Shown: positions 1 through 8,200 of the stretch, piece by piece | Numbering within the stretch: position 1 is the first letter of the stretch | Layout: the number at the start of each line of letters is the position of its first letter | NCBI GenBank assembly: GCA_041687805.1 | Contig: JBDNJK010000076.1 | Coordinates: 1 to 13,859, forward strand | Direction of reading: 5' to 3' | Source: SZUA-87 sp041687805 | GTDB taxonomy: Bacteria; Actinomycetota; Acidimicrobiia; Acidimicrobiales; Aldehydirespiratoraceae | Length of the DNA: 13,859 nucleotides | Notes under the pieces: model-generated | What the model was told of the DNA's origin: nothing | Databases searched by the model: none | What the model saw: only the letters and a program-made list of their open reading frames with translations | Position numbers and translations under genes: made by a program

Positions 1-1035
1 CAAGGCCCGCATTTCACCATCGCCACGCCGTTCGCCAAGCAACCCAATGAGAACTGCAAACACAATCTGGACTACAGCGAATGGGATCTAGAAAACCTCC
101 CCGAACGAGTGATCCCGAGAACCAACTACCAACGAGCCTGCAACCGCGACAAATACGAAGCCAGCCTCGACCACTGGAACGGCCAGCCATTCACCGGCCG
201 ATGGCGCCATGTTCACCGTGAGATGACTCAGCCAGGGCTGGAACGGTCAGTCCAAGGCGCGATAGTCCCGCTCGGCGCCTCTCATATCCATGCCTGCCTC
301 ACCTACGGGTTCGACGACACGAACGACCTCCTCCGCTGGTCCGGTCTCATGGCGAGCCTTCCATTCGACTATCTGTTCAAGGCCTCTGGTGCAGGTCACG
401 TGGCCGAACATCAGCTCGCCCGTGTTCCTCTTCCGGAGAAGAGCGCTCTTGATGCTGCGCTGTTCGTTCGGACCCTCCGCCTCAACTGCCTGACCGCTGA
501 CTACGCCCCACTGTGGGAGGAGTTGTACGACCCGGCATGGCGACGCGACCAGTGGACCGACCCGTCGTTCGTTCGTCTGCCTCTGGGAGATGTGGGCCCG
601 GAGTGGTCGATGGCCACACCGCTGCGTCGGGATCAGGAACGCCGCCTAGCTCTGGTTGAGCTCGATGCGTTGGCAGCGCTCATGCTTGGGCTGAGTGCCG
701 AGCAGTTGTGCGGCATGTATCGCACACAGTTCGCGGTGCTGCGGAAGTACGAATACAAGATGGTGTTCGATGCTGAGGGTCGAAAGATTTGCGGTTATCA
801 CCAGTCGGCTGGGTTCCGCCAGTCGAAGCTCCAGGATCAGGCCAAGGCCGGTGATCTTCCGGCCGAGTGGAAGAACCTCTGGAAGCTCTACGAGCAATAC
901 GAGGAAGATCCGTCGTCGGTCGACTGGCTCGGCCTCTATACAGAACCGTTCACCCGAGCCGACCGCGAAGCGGAAATGACCCTGGCCTACAACGAATTCC
1001 AGCGCCGCCTCGCCGCAGGAGAACTCAGCCAGTGA
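1..1035 (+). CDS. Eco57I/TaqI-type N6-adenine DNA methyltransferase, C-terminal part (5' end outside window)
   Basis: The frame is open from base 1 to the TGA at 1033-1035, giving 344 visible residues. The GTG at 109 is only an internal valine, so the gene starts before the window. The catalytic SAM-binding and NPPY motifs are not in view. What is visible resembles the C-terminal target-recognition region of long Eco57I/TaqI-like methyltransferases: a stretch around 330-450 with SLPFDYLFKASG followed by a valine/arginine/leucine/proline segment, then RLNCLTADYAPLWEEL, then an ELDALAALMLGLSAEQLC helix and MYRTQFAVLRKYE near 710-760. These enzymes transfer a methyl group to adenine N6 and act either as self-markers of restriction/defence systems or as fused restriction-methylation enzymes. 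The stop overlaps the start of the McrB gene, so the two are translationally coupled. Family assignment rests on recalled family patterns; the target sequence and any fused nuclease or helicase cannot be seen here. Confidence 0.78.
   Translation, partial: QGPHFTIATPFAKQPNENCKHNLDYSEWDLENLPERVIPRTNYQRACNRDKYEASLDHWNGQPFTGRWRHVHREMTQPGLERSVQGAIVPLGASHIHACLTYGFDDTNDLLRWSGLMASLPFDYLFKASGAGHVAEHQLARVPLPEKSALDAALFVRTLRLNCLTADYAPLWEELYDPAWRRDQWTDPSFVRLPLGDVGPEWSMATPLRRDQERRLALVELDALAALMLGLSAEQLCGMYRTQFAVLRKYEYKMVFDAEGRKICGYHQSAGFRQSKLQDQAKAGDLPAEWKNLWKLYEQYEEDPSSVDWLGLYTEPFTRADREAEMTLAYNEFQRRLAAGELSQ
1017..1023 (+). promoter_or_regulatory. Ribosome binding site deciding the mcrB start
   Basis: AGGAGAA lies 8 nt before the GTG at 1032, which itself overlaps the upstream TGA as GTGA. 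This fixes the mcrB start at 1032 rather than at the in-frame ATG at 867, which lies deep inside the methyltransferase gene. Confidence 0.75.
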
Positions 1036-3236
1036 AACTTCGCCTCGATCAACCCGGGATTGCCAACGTATACGAGGCCACCGATCTCTTCCGCGAACGA
1101 TGCCTCCGCAACCGCCGCTCTCTGGCGCTGGCCGACGACGATCCGATGGTCGATGATGTGTGGAAAGCGGAGGTCGCTCAAGAGCTGATCGACAAGTTCA
1201 TTGAACGCCCGGACATCACTGCCCGCACCTACATCGAGAAGCTGCGTGATCAACTGGCGGATGCCTCAAAGCCGGCCATCCAGCTGCTCACCGAACTCAC
1301 GTGGCTTCACGTCGTCATATCGAGTTTCTACAAACCCGATACGAAGCGTCGAATCATCCGAGAGGTTGCCGAACTCGCTGGGGCAACTCTGCCCTCGGGT
1401 CTCGCCGATGAATCCCTGGAACACGGTCTGACTCTCACGGGGACCTCGTTCGTCACCAGGCGCCCAAACCAGCTCTGGCTTCTGATCCGATTCGCACACG
1501 GATGGCTTCGGGCCGATCGCAGTGAGAACGAGCGGCTCCTCGCAGACCCGTGGGCGTTCCGAGAATTGGTCTTCGACATCGACGGTGTTGCCGACCAGAC
1601 CCAGCGCCACGCGCTGCTGCATCTCATCCACCCCGACACCTTCGAGGATTGCGTAAGTCAGTACTACAAGGCCGACATCGTGAAGGAGTTCGGTCAGGAA
1701 GGTGACCCGAGCGAAAACGTAGACCGGGCGCTCGTCGCCGTGCGCAGGCGCCTATCAGAGAAGCCTGGGGAGGGGTTCAGCTACTACACCGAACCGGTGC
1801 GAAGCCTCTGGAAACCGGAAGCCGCACCGACCGAGACGGAGACGGAGACCGACCGCCCTCTCGACTCTTCGGACCGCAACGCATGGCTGGTCCGCGGGGC
1901 GGGTGGGGAACGTGTGCCCGAATGGCTGGAGCGCGGAATCTGCGCCATCTACTACGAAGACAGCTTCCCCTTCCCGATCAAGCACGGCGTCAGCCGAGAC
2001 CAACTCCGGACAATGTCGGAGGAGGCCGGTGTCGACATCACCGCCGGCGGGTTCAACAACGAGCTTGGTCAGGTCTGGAGATTCGTCAACGCCATGTCGG
2101 TGGGCGACTACGTCGTCACGGTCAACGGCCAAGATGTCTATCTGGGTGTGGTCGGATCAGAAGCACGAACGGTCGGCGGCCGGGTCCGGCGAGAAACCAT
2201 CCGATCAGTGGAGTGGCTCAACGAAAACAGGGCCGTCCGGCGAGGCGATGTGAGCCCTGCCGTTTACTCCAAGCTCAAGACCCTGCTCACCCTGTCGAAC
2301 ATCACGTCCATCATCGACCGCCTCGAACGTTGGGCGGGCGGGAAGTTCCCACCGGACGAAGACATTGCCGATATCGATCAGCCCACGTTGCGACAGCCCG
2401 ACAAGCAGCTGTGCGATGCGGTGTTGTTCCCGAAGCGCTGGCTTGCAGGGCTGACGGATCTCCTGGCGGAGAAGCGACAGCTCGTTCTCTACGGACCCCC
2501 CGGCACCGGCAAGACGTATCTGGCACAACACCTGGCCGATCACCTGACCACAGATTCGGGCACCACCGAACTCGTCCAATTCCATCCGTCCTACACCTAC
2601 GAAGACTTCTTCGAGGGTTACCGGCCAGTCCCGGCGGCAGGCGGCAACATCGCCTTCGAGATCAAACCCGGTCCGCTTCGCAGGCTCGCAGAGGTTGCCC
2701 GATCCGAACCGGGACGACCTCACGTGTTGATAATCGACGAGATCAACCGAGCCAACCTCGCCAAGGTGTTCGGCGAGCTCTACTTCCTGCTCGAATACCG
2801 CAACCGGACGATCTCTCTCCAATACTCCGACGAGGAGTTCACGCTCCCGGACAACCTCTATGTAATCGCCACCATGAACACCGCAGACCGCTCGATCGCC
2901 CTGGTCGACGCAGCCATGCGACGCCGCTTCTACTTCGTCGAGATGGCCCCGTCGACGCCGCCGGTCGATGGGCTGCTGGCGAGATGGCTGAAAGCCCAGA
3001 AGAAAGATGAGCGCCCCGCTCGTCTGCTCGCCGAACTGAACGACCGGCTGGGAGACCCCGACGCCGCAATCGGGCCGTCCTACCTCATGAACGAAAAGAT
3101 CGAGGAAGACGGTGTACTCGAACGAATCTGGGCCCACGCCATCATGCCGGTGCTCGAGGAACGGTTCTACGGAACAAACCAGACGCTCGACAGATTCGGC
3201 CTCTCGTCGATAGCCGCGGCAGTGGACCGGTCGTGA
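1032..3236 (+). CDS. mcrB: McrB-type AAA+ GTPase with EVE/PUA-like domain
   Basis: 734 residues starting at GTG 1032. McrB proteins form GTP-driven hexamers that recruit the McrC nuclease to modified DNA. Residues 1-265 are mostly helical and match no domain I can name. They include a QRHALLHLIHPDTFE segment that I recall from other large McrB homologues. An acidic ETETET linker (about 266-275) follows. Residues about 293-436 look like an EVE/PUA-like domain, the fold that reads modified bases in related proteins: GICAIYYEDSF, a VWRFVNAMSVGDYVV segment and a closing ETIRSVEWLN strand. The AAA+ motor has Walker A GPPGTGKT (488-495), Walker B LIIDEINRANL (D569, E570) and the McrB signature MNTADRS (615-621), which points to GTP rather than ATP. 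All key residues are present, so it should be active. The stop overlaps the mcrC start by 4 bases. Family call is firm; the EVE-like call is from pattern only. Confidence 0.92.
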   Translation: MKLRLDQPGIANVYEATDLFRERCLRNRRSLALADDDPMVDDVWKAEVAQELIDKFIERPDITARTYIEKLRDQLADASKPAIQLLTELTWLHVVISSFYKPDTKRRIIREVAELAGATLPSGLADESLEHGLTLTGTSFVTRRPNQLWLLIRFAHGWLRADRSENERLLADPWAFRELVFDIDGVADQTQRHALLHLIHPDTFEDCVSQYYKADIVKEFGQEGDPSENVDRALVAVRRRLSEKPGEGFSYYTEPVRSLWKPEAAPTETETETDRPLDSSDRNAWLVRGAGGERVPEWLERGICAIYYEDSFPFPIKHGVSRDQLRTMSEEAGVDITAGGFNNELGQVWRFVNAMSVGDYVVTVNGQDVYLGVVGSEARTVGGRVRRETIRSVEWLNENRAVRRGDVSPAVYSKLKTLLTLSNITSIIDRLERWAGGKFPPDEDIADIDQPTLRQPDKQLCDAVLFPKRWLAGLTDLLAEKRQLVLYGPPGTGKTYLAQHLADHLTTDSGTTELVQFHPSYTYEDFFEGYRPVPAAGGNIAFEIKPGPLRRLAEVARSEPGRPHVLIIDEINRANLAKVFGELYFLLEYRNRTISLQYSDEEFTLPDNLYVIATMNTADRSIALVDAAMRRRFYFVEMAPSTPPVDGLLARWLKAQKKDERPARLLAELNDRLGDPDAAIGPSYLMNEKIEEDGVLERIWAHAIMPVLEERFYGTNQTLDRFGLSSIAAAVDRS
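1833..1850 (+). repeat. Short in-frame tandem hexamer in the mcrB linker
   Basis: Three copies of GAGACG (the last ends in C) encode an ETETET linker between the helical N-terminus and the EVE-like domain. Gain or loss of units would change linker length without breaking the frame. Confidence 0.6.
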
Positions 3237-4429
3237 TAATCGAGCTCGAAGAATGGTCGGCCACCGGCCCTCTCGAATTGACCGCCAAGCAGGTACGCGC
3301 CCTGACCTCCCACGACGCGTTCGTGATCCGGCCTCACTCCGAGCGGCTTGGCCAGTGGAGCCTGGGGGCGCGGCACAAGGTCGGGGCGATCATGGTGGAA
3401 GGGCTGGAAATCCGAATTCGCCCGAAGGTCGCCGTTCCGACGCTTCTGGCGCTCCTCACCGAAGCGGTCGGTCGCATCGAGTTCGATGACGACGAAGTCC
3501 AATTCGCCGAGAGCGACCAGCTGCTTCCGATTCTTGCCGGAGCGTTCTGTCACTACGCCGAATCAGCGATCCGGCTCGGCCTGCTACAGGGATACCAGAC
3601 CGCCCACGAAGCCCTGCTTGCAGTCAAGGGAAGGCTCAATCTGAGCGCACAGGTATCACGTCGGGCAGGAATGACCCTGCCGGTCGAGGTGACCCACGAC
3701 GAATTCACAACCGATATCATCGAGAACCGGATTCTCGCGGGTGCCGTACAAGTACTGATGGCGCAGCCCTCCGTGGTCGAACAGCACCAGCTACGACTGA
3801 TGCGCCTTCGCCGCCGACTCGATGGTGTTGCCCCGACACGGCCCAGCAGCTCGCCGCCGAGCGTGGTGACAACTCGCCTCAACGTTCGATACGCCGACGC
3901 GCTGACACTGGCGCGGCTGATCCTCTCCGCTGGGGCACTTGAAGATGGCGAGGAACGGAAACTTCCAGGCACCGGGCTTCTCGTTGACATGAACCGCCTG
4001 TTCGAAGACGTCGTCGGTGCCGGCTTGCGACGATCTCTGGAGGCTCTAGGTGGATCGGTGAGATTCCAGGACGTGCGTCCACTCGACGTAGACGGATTCA
4101 CCACCATCCGCCCAGATCTGGTCTGCCTGGTCGACGGCCGCCCGGTTGCCGTCATCGATGCCAAGTACAAGCTGCCGACAACCAGAGATATCGCCAACTC
4201 CGACATCTACCAGGTCCTTGCTTACGCGGCGCGGTACGAACTGGCTGACGTGCACCTTATTTACGCAGAGGAACCGGACCGCAAGCGTCTCCAAGTCGGC
4301 AACGTGACCATTCACCTGCACCACCTCGACATCGGCTCGTCGTCAACCGAGCGAAATCTCAGTTGCCAGGCGATCAGCGAGAAGATCTTCGCTCCAATTC
4401 GACTCGACGAGGGACGGTTGATCGCATGA
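3233..4429 (+). CDS. mcrC: McrC, PD-(D/E)xK nuclease subunit of an McrBC system
   Basis: 398 residues, a usual length for McrC. It binds the McrB GTPase ring, stimulates it and supplies the DNA-cutting active site. Visible features: an N-terminal half with a VEGLEIRIRPK strand pair typical of McrC (around residue 60), the conserved DMNRLFE motif (about 252-258), then the PD-(D/E)xK nuclease core RPDL (D295), a hydrophobic strand and DAKYK (D309, K311). All catalytic residues are intact. The GTG start overlaps the mcrB stop as GTGA and has no convincing Shine-Dalgarno sequence, so translation is probably coupled to mcrB. Its own TGA overlaps an ATG at 4426 that opens a copy of the first codons of the downstream helicase gene. 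This suggests that mcrC was once followed directly by that helicase gene. Confidence 0.92.
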   Translation: MIIELEEWSATGPLELTAKQVRALTSHDAFVIRPHSERLGQWSLGARHKVGAIMVEGLEIRIRPKVAVPTLLALLTEAVGRIEFDDDEVQFAESDQLLPILAGAFCHYAESAIRLGLLQGYQTAHEALLAVKGRLNLSAQVSRRAGMTLPVEVTHDEFTTDIIENRILAGAVQVLMAQPSVVEQHQLRLMRLRRRLDGVAPTRPSSSPPSVVTTRLNVRYADALTLARLILSAGALEDGEERKLPGTGLLVDMNRLFEDVVGAGLRRSLEALGGSVRFQDVRPLDVDGFTTIRPDLVCLVDGRPVAVIDAKYKLPTTRDIANSDIYQVLAYAARYELADVHLIYAEEPDRKRLQVGNVTIHLHHLDIGSSSTERNLSCQAISEKIFAPIRLDEGRLIA

Positions 4430-4458
4430 TCCCATCTCTGGTCGTCGAGGAGATCCGT
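4426..4458 (+). repeat. Direct repeat, copy 1 (helicase gene start)
   Basis: Thirty-three bases that match 5244-5276 at 29 positions. The four differences (4434, 4437, 4440, 4446) are all third-codon changes and silent. Similarity ends on both sides of the repeat. The two copies flank the RNA-HEPN module, and start to start they are 818 bp apart. Confidence 0.85.
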
Positions 4459-4462
4459 CCTG

Positions 4463-4560
4463 TGGGCGTTCGTAGCTCCCAGAACCCCGGGCTAAAAAGA
4501 ATCTGCCCCCGACCGCATCACCGGGGAACCCGGGAGAGGCTGTACGGGGGCTTACGCCCA
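4463..4560 (+). ncRNA. Candidate structured RNA upstream of the HEPN gene (abiF-RNA-like or 5' regulatory element)
   Basis: About 100 bases between the broken helicase start and the HEPN gene fold compactly on paper. An outer 7-bp stem joins TGGGCGT (4463-4469) to ACGCCCA (4554-4560) and encloses the whole element. Inside are a hairpin of AGCTC (4474-4478) with GGGCT (4489-4493), an A-rich linker (4494-4502), and a second arm closed by GCCCCCG (4505-4511) with CGGGGGC (4545-4551) containing CCGGG/CCCGG (4521-4525/4529-4533). CCCCGG (4485-4490) can instead pair with CCGGGG (4521-4526), so two exclusive folds are possible. The 3' strand of the outer stem includes the A of the HEPN start codon. 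AbiF-family genes are known, from memory, to be preceded by a structured RNA that can act as an RNA antitoxin. I could not test this against a covariance model. A purely translational control element is the main alternative. Confidence 0.55.
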
Positions 4561-5243
4561 TGACGATACAGAATGAGGCCATGGAGGGCAATCAGTTTCT
4601 TTACACCGACGATTTCATCGACTCGTTCGAGGAACACCTTTCGGCGCCGCGTTTCGCTCGTTACGTGCAGGCCACCCACGGTGACCGGCCCTCTGCGGCT
4701 CGGCTCTACACATGGAACACGGCCATCTCGGCCGCGTTCTACGGACCCCTGCAGTCGTGCGAAGTGGGGCTACGCAACGCGGTGCACTCCGTCATGCGGG
4801 AAGACTTCGGCGATCACTGGTACGAGTCGCCAGACATCCTGCGATCGAGTGAGCGAGATTTGGCTCGTCAAGCCGTTAACCGGCTCGAACGCCGCCATGT
4901 GATCCCCGACTGCGATCGGGTCGTCGCCGAACTGACTCTTGGATACTGGGTGGGCCTCTTCGCCAACGCGTACGACCAATCGTTGTGGCGGTCGCACCTC
5001 CATCGCCTTATGCGACCACGACCGAAGCGCCCAAAATTGTTCGATGACTTGGACCATCTCAGGACTCTCCGAAATCGGATTGCTCATCATGAGCCGTTAC
5101 TCAGACGCGACCTCGCGGATGATCACGACCGTGTCCACAGAGTGCTGATAGGGCTGTCGCCTCACGTCCACGACTGGGCAGGCCATCATGACCGGATCCT
5201 TGGACTGCTCGGCACCGAACCAGAGCACCTGGAGCAGTTCTAG
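4560..5243 (+). CDS. Abi_2 (AbiD/AbiF-type) HEPN protein, likely abortive-infection RNase toxin
   Basis: 227 residues from ATG 4560; an ATG at 4581 with GAGG just before it would give 220. The pattern matches the Abi-like family. There is an N-terminal helix, then a CEVGLRNAVHSVM helix (about 67-79) followed by FGDHWY, then a LTLGYWVGLF segment (about 125-135), then LRTLRNRIAHHEPLL. The last stretch contains the HEPN catalytic motif R-x4-H (R171 to H176). HEPN proteins of this type cut RNA and cause growth arrest or death of infected cells. The gene is the body of a module inserted between mcrC and the helicase gene. Its ATG overlaps the stop of the 45-codon ORF, and its TAG is immediately followed by the ATG of the helicase gene. 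The preceding structured RNA is the best candidate antitoxin, since there is no antitoxin gene beside it. Family confident; activity and partner inferred. Confidence 0.85.
   Translation: MTIQNEAMEGNQFLYTDDFIDSFEEHLSAPRFARYVQATHGDRPSAARLYTWNTAISAAFYGPLQSCEVGLRNAVHSVMREDFGDHWYESPDILRSSERDLARQAVNRLERRHVIPDCDRVVAELTLGYWVGLFANAYDQSLWRSHLHRLMRPRPKRPKLFDDLDHLRTLRNRIAHHEPLLRRDLADDHDRVHRVLIGLSPHVHDWAGHHDRILGLLGTEPEHLEQF
5231..5234 (+). promoter_or_regulatory. Ribosome binding site for the DruE-like helicase
   Basis: GGAG inside the last codons of the HEPN gene lies 9 nt before ATG 5244. With the abutting TAG|ATG it supports this start and coupling to the HEPN gene. Confidence 0.55.
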
Positions 5244-5276
5244 ATGATCCCGTCACTTGTCGTTGAGGAGATCCGT
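5244..5276 (+). repeat. Direct repeat, copy 2 (functional helicase gene start)
   Basis: Partner of 4426-4458, 29 of 33 bases identical and the encoded 11 residues unchanged. Here the repeat opens the intact helicase gene. Confidence 0.85.
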
Positions 5277-8200
5277 TCGGCCTTGGTCGAGTATCTGAGC
5301 ACCACGTATGCGCTCTCCGATGATGCTGCCCAGGGGGCGTTGACAGAGTTCCTCGGCGACAAATCCGACGGCATCTTTCGTGGACCCTACGCTCAAGTAC
5401 GCACGCCGTTCGCCTCCGTTGACGAGGGCTGGCGGTCGCCGCTCGACTGGCTGCCTGAGGGGTTCCGGCCGTACGCCCATCAGGCGAGCGCGTTCGGGCG
5501 GTTGACCACCGTCGACGAGCACGCGCCTGAGCCGACGATTGTTACCACCGGAACGGGGTCGGGCAAGACCGAGTGTTTCCTGTACCCGATCCTCGATCAC
5601 TGTGCCCGTGAGCGCGCCGCTGGCCGACAGGGGATCAAGGCGCTGATCCTCTACCCGATGAACGCTCTTGCTTCGGATCAGGCTGGCCGTATCGCCGAGC
5701 TGGTCCACACGGAGGCGGCGCTGGCCGGGTTGACTGCCGGGCTCTACGTCGGTGAACAGGGGCGTCACAGCGAGATGGGGGCAAGTCATCTGATCGACAA
5801 GCGTGAGGTGATGCGGGTACATCCTCCCGACATTCTGCTCACCAACTACAAGATGCTCGATTTCCTTTTGCTGCGTAAGGACGACCGTGAGCTGTGGGCC
5901 GGCAATGATCCCGCCACGCTGCGATATTTGGTGCTCGACGAGCTCCACACCTACGACGGTGCGCAGGGGACAGACGTGGCGATGCTGTTGCGTCGGCTCG
6001 GCCGCACGCTCGGGATGTCTCGTTCCGGGCTGCCGCTTGGCGACGCCGTCCCCGTGGCGACTTCGGCCACGCTCGGATCGGGTGTCGGCGCCGCCGACGA
6101 GCTCCGGGAGTTCGCCGGGAAGATCTTCGGGGCCGAATTCGATGCCGGGTCGGTGATCGGTGAGACCCGACTGAGTGTTGATGACACGTGCGGGCCGGTC
6201 AACTACTTCCTGCCAATACCCGACCCGATCGAAGTCGCGGCCCTTGATTCCGATGACACCGAGGCGATCGCGGCAGCATTCTGTGCCGCCCCCGAGGATG
6301 GGCTCGATCCGTCCGGGCCCGAAGATGTGGTCGAGCTCGGCCTTCGGCTGTTGGCTCACCCGCTCACCCGGGCGGTGCTCGGCGCGGTGAGTGACCGTCC
6401 GCGGGCATGGTCAGACGCTGTTGCTGAAGTGATCACAAGGGCCCCCGAGTGGGGCCGCGCTCACATGAGCCGGCCCGATGCGGTCGAGAACGCACTCGGC
6501 AAGTATCTCCATCTGCTTTCGATCGCCCGGCGTGATGTCGCCGGCGAACTTCGCCCGTTGCTCACAGTGGAGATACAGCTCTGGATTCGAGAAGTGGCCC
6601 GGGTGTTGCGTGGCGTAGGCGATGAGCCTCGTTTTCGTTGGCGCGACAGCGCGGCGATGGTCGAGGGCGAGGTTGGGACGCGTGTGGCGGGGGAGGAACT
6701 GCCGGCGATCTATTGCCGGCGGTGCGGCTCGGCGGGGTGGATGGCGCTGGCCAGCGAAGTGTCGGGCCGGTTGATCGTGAAACCTGAGTCGATATATGCC
6801 GCCGCGTTGGCCCACCAACCCAGTCAGCGGGCTCTTATCCACGCACATCCCGCACTGCCGGGAGTTGTCTGGTATGACCCCACCAACCGGGAACTTGTCG
6901 GCGAAGCAGGTGAAGGACTGGTGCCGGTACTGGCCACCGCGGACGCCGACGAAGCTCGCAAATCGGTGTGCCCGGCGTGTGGCGAGAACGAGAGCATCCG
7001 TTTCCTTGGCACCCGTGTGGCGTCTCTGGCATCGGTGGCGCTCAGCACGTTCTTCGGCTCGCCATCGGTCGAGCTCGAAGACCGCAAACTTCTTGCCTTC
7101 ACAGATTCGGTTCAGGACGCATCGCATAGCGCAGCGTTTTTCGCTGGCCGCACCTACCGGTTCAACATACGATCGCTATTCAGCGGGGCTGTCGTCGATG
7201 CTGGATCGTATTCGCTGGCCGACGTGGCCTGGGCGGTGGCCGACGATGCAACCACACCGGTCGATCGGTATGCCCTCGTGTCGCCCGACTTGTTGCGCCA
7301 CCGCGAGGTCCGCACTGTGTGGACCGATCGGCCCGATGGCGGCGGCCTCGAATTGCTCCGCGAGCGGCTGGCATTTGAAGCCCAGCTCGAATTCGGATTG
7401 CGCAGCCGCGTCGGCCGCACCCTCGAACTGTCGGGGGCAGCAGCGGCTTGGGTTCGCGTCGATGATCTCGGCGCCATCGTCGAGCTGATCGCCGAGGATC
7501 TCGAGACGCAAATAGCTGTGGTGCCGGCGGCGACCCTTTCGGCCATTCCGATATATGTGCGCGGCCTGCTTGAACGGCTGCGGCTACGCGGCGGTATCTA
7601 TCACCCGTTTCTCGACCTGTACATCGCCGACAACGGACGCCGCTGGCACATCTGGGGAGGCCGCCCGGATGGCATGCCGCCGTTTCTGCCTGGCACCAGC
7701 CGCCCACTGTTTGCTACCACTGCCCTCAAAGGCGATTTTGATTCGCTCACCGCGGTGGGCAAAACCCCGACGTGGTTCATTGACTGGGCGTGTCGATCGC
7801 TGGGAGTTGAACCCCACGACGCCGGCATCATGAACCCCCGCGTATTTTCGCTTCTCGCCAACGAAACCGACGCGGTCAACGTCCACCAGGCTGGCGTCAA
7901 CAAGATCTACTCGCTGAATCCGTCATCGATCATGGTGAGCGATGTGACCGACGATGGATTATTGCCAGCCCCGTCGATGCTCGGATGTGACACGTGCGGT
8001 CATCGCCATGCTGCACCGCCCGACGAGATCCACCAATGGGACCGAAGCCCGTGCCTGCGCTACCGCTGCCCGGGCCGGTTCGACATCGTGCAACCCAAAG
8101 CGGCCAACTACTACCGCAAGCTCTACCGCTCCGGCCAGCCACGACGTGTGATCACCGCCGAACACACCGGGCTGCTCGACCGCCGCAGCCGAGAAGATCT

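Larger units (their letters stand above)
4426..4563 (+). pseudogene. 45-codon ORF: stranded 5' end of the DruE-like helicase gene running through a structured RNA
   Basis: The ATG overlaps the mcrC stop (ATGA, 4426-4429) and has AGGGA at 4410-4414. The first 11 residues, MIPSLVVEEIR, are identical to the start of the helicase gene at 5244. After codon 11 similarity ends abruptly and the frame continues for 34 codons of unrelated, arginine/glycine/proline-rich sequence to a TGA at 4561-4563, which overlaps the start of the HEPN gene as ATGA. Two readings fit. It may be a dead remnant of the original helicase start, broken by insertion of the HEPN module. Or it may now serve as a translated leader that carries ribosomes from mcrC across the RNA element to the toxin start. 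I see no evidence for a protein function of the 45-residue product itself. Confidence 0.72.

Noticed and set aside
867..1031. In-frame extension of mcrB to ATG 867
   Set aside because: It lies inside the methyltransferase gene; GTG 1032 has a good ribosome binding site and the usual 4-base overlap.
109..1035. Treating GTG 109 as the start of the first gene
   Set aside because: The same frame is open to base 1 with protein-like sequence, so the gene begins upstream of the window.
2205..3137. 310-codon minus-strand ORF
   Set aside because: Shadow of mcrB, whose conserved GTPase motifs lie on the plus strand over the same bases.
3553..4206. 217-codon minus-strand ORF
   Set aside because: Shadow of mcrC; the serine/arginine-rich product is typical of an antisense frame in GC-rich DNA.
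4426..5276. Insertion sequence or group II intron as the inserted unit
   Set aside because: No transposase, reverse transcriptase, terminal inverted repeats or intron domain V-like motif is visible, and the flanking repeats differ by silent changes rather than being an exact target-site duplication.
5253..6359. 368-codon minus-strand ORF
   Set aside because: Shadow of the helicase gene, covering its Walker A and DELH motifs on the other strand.
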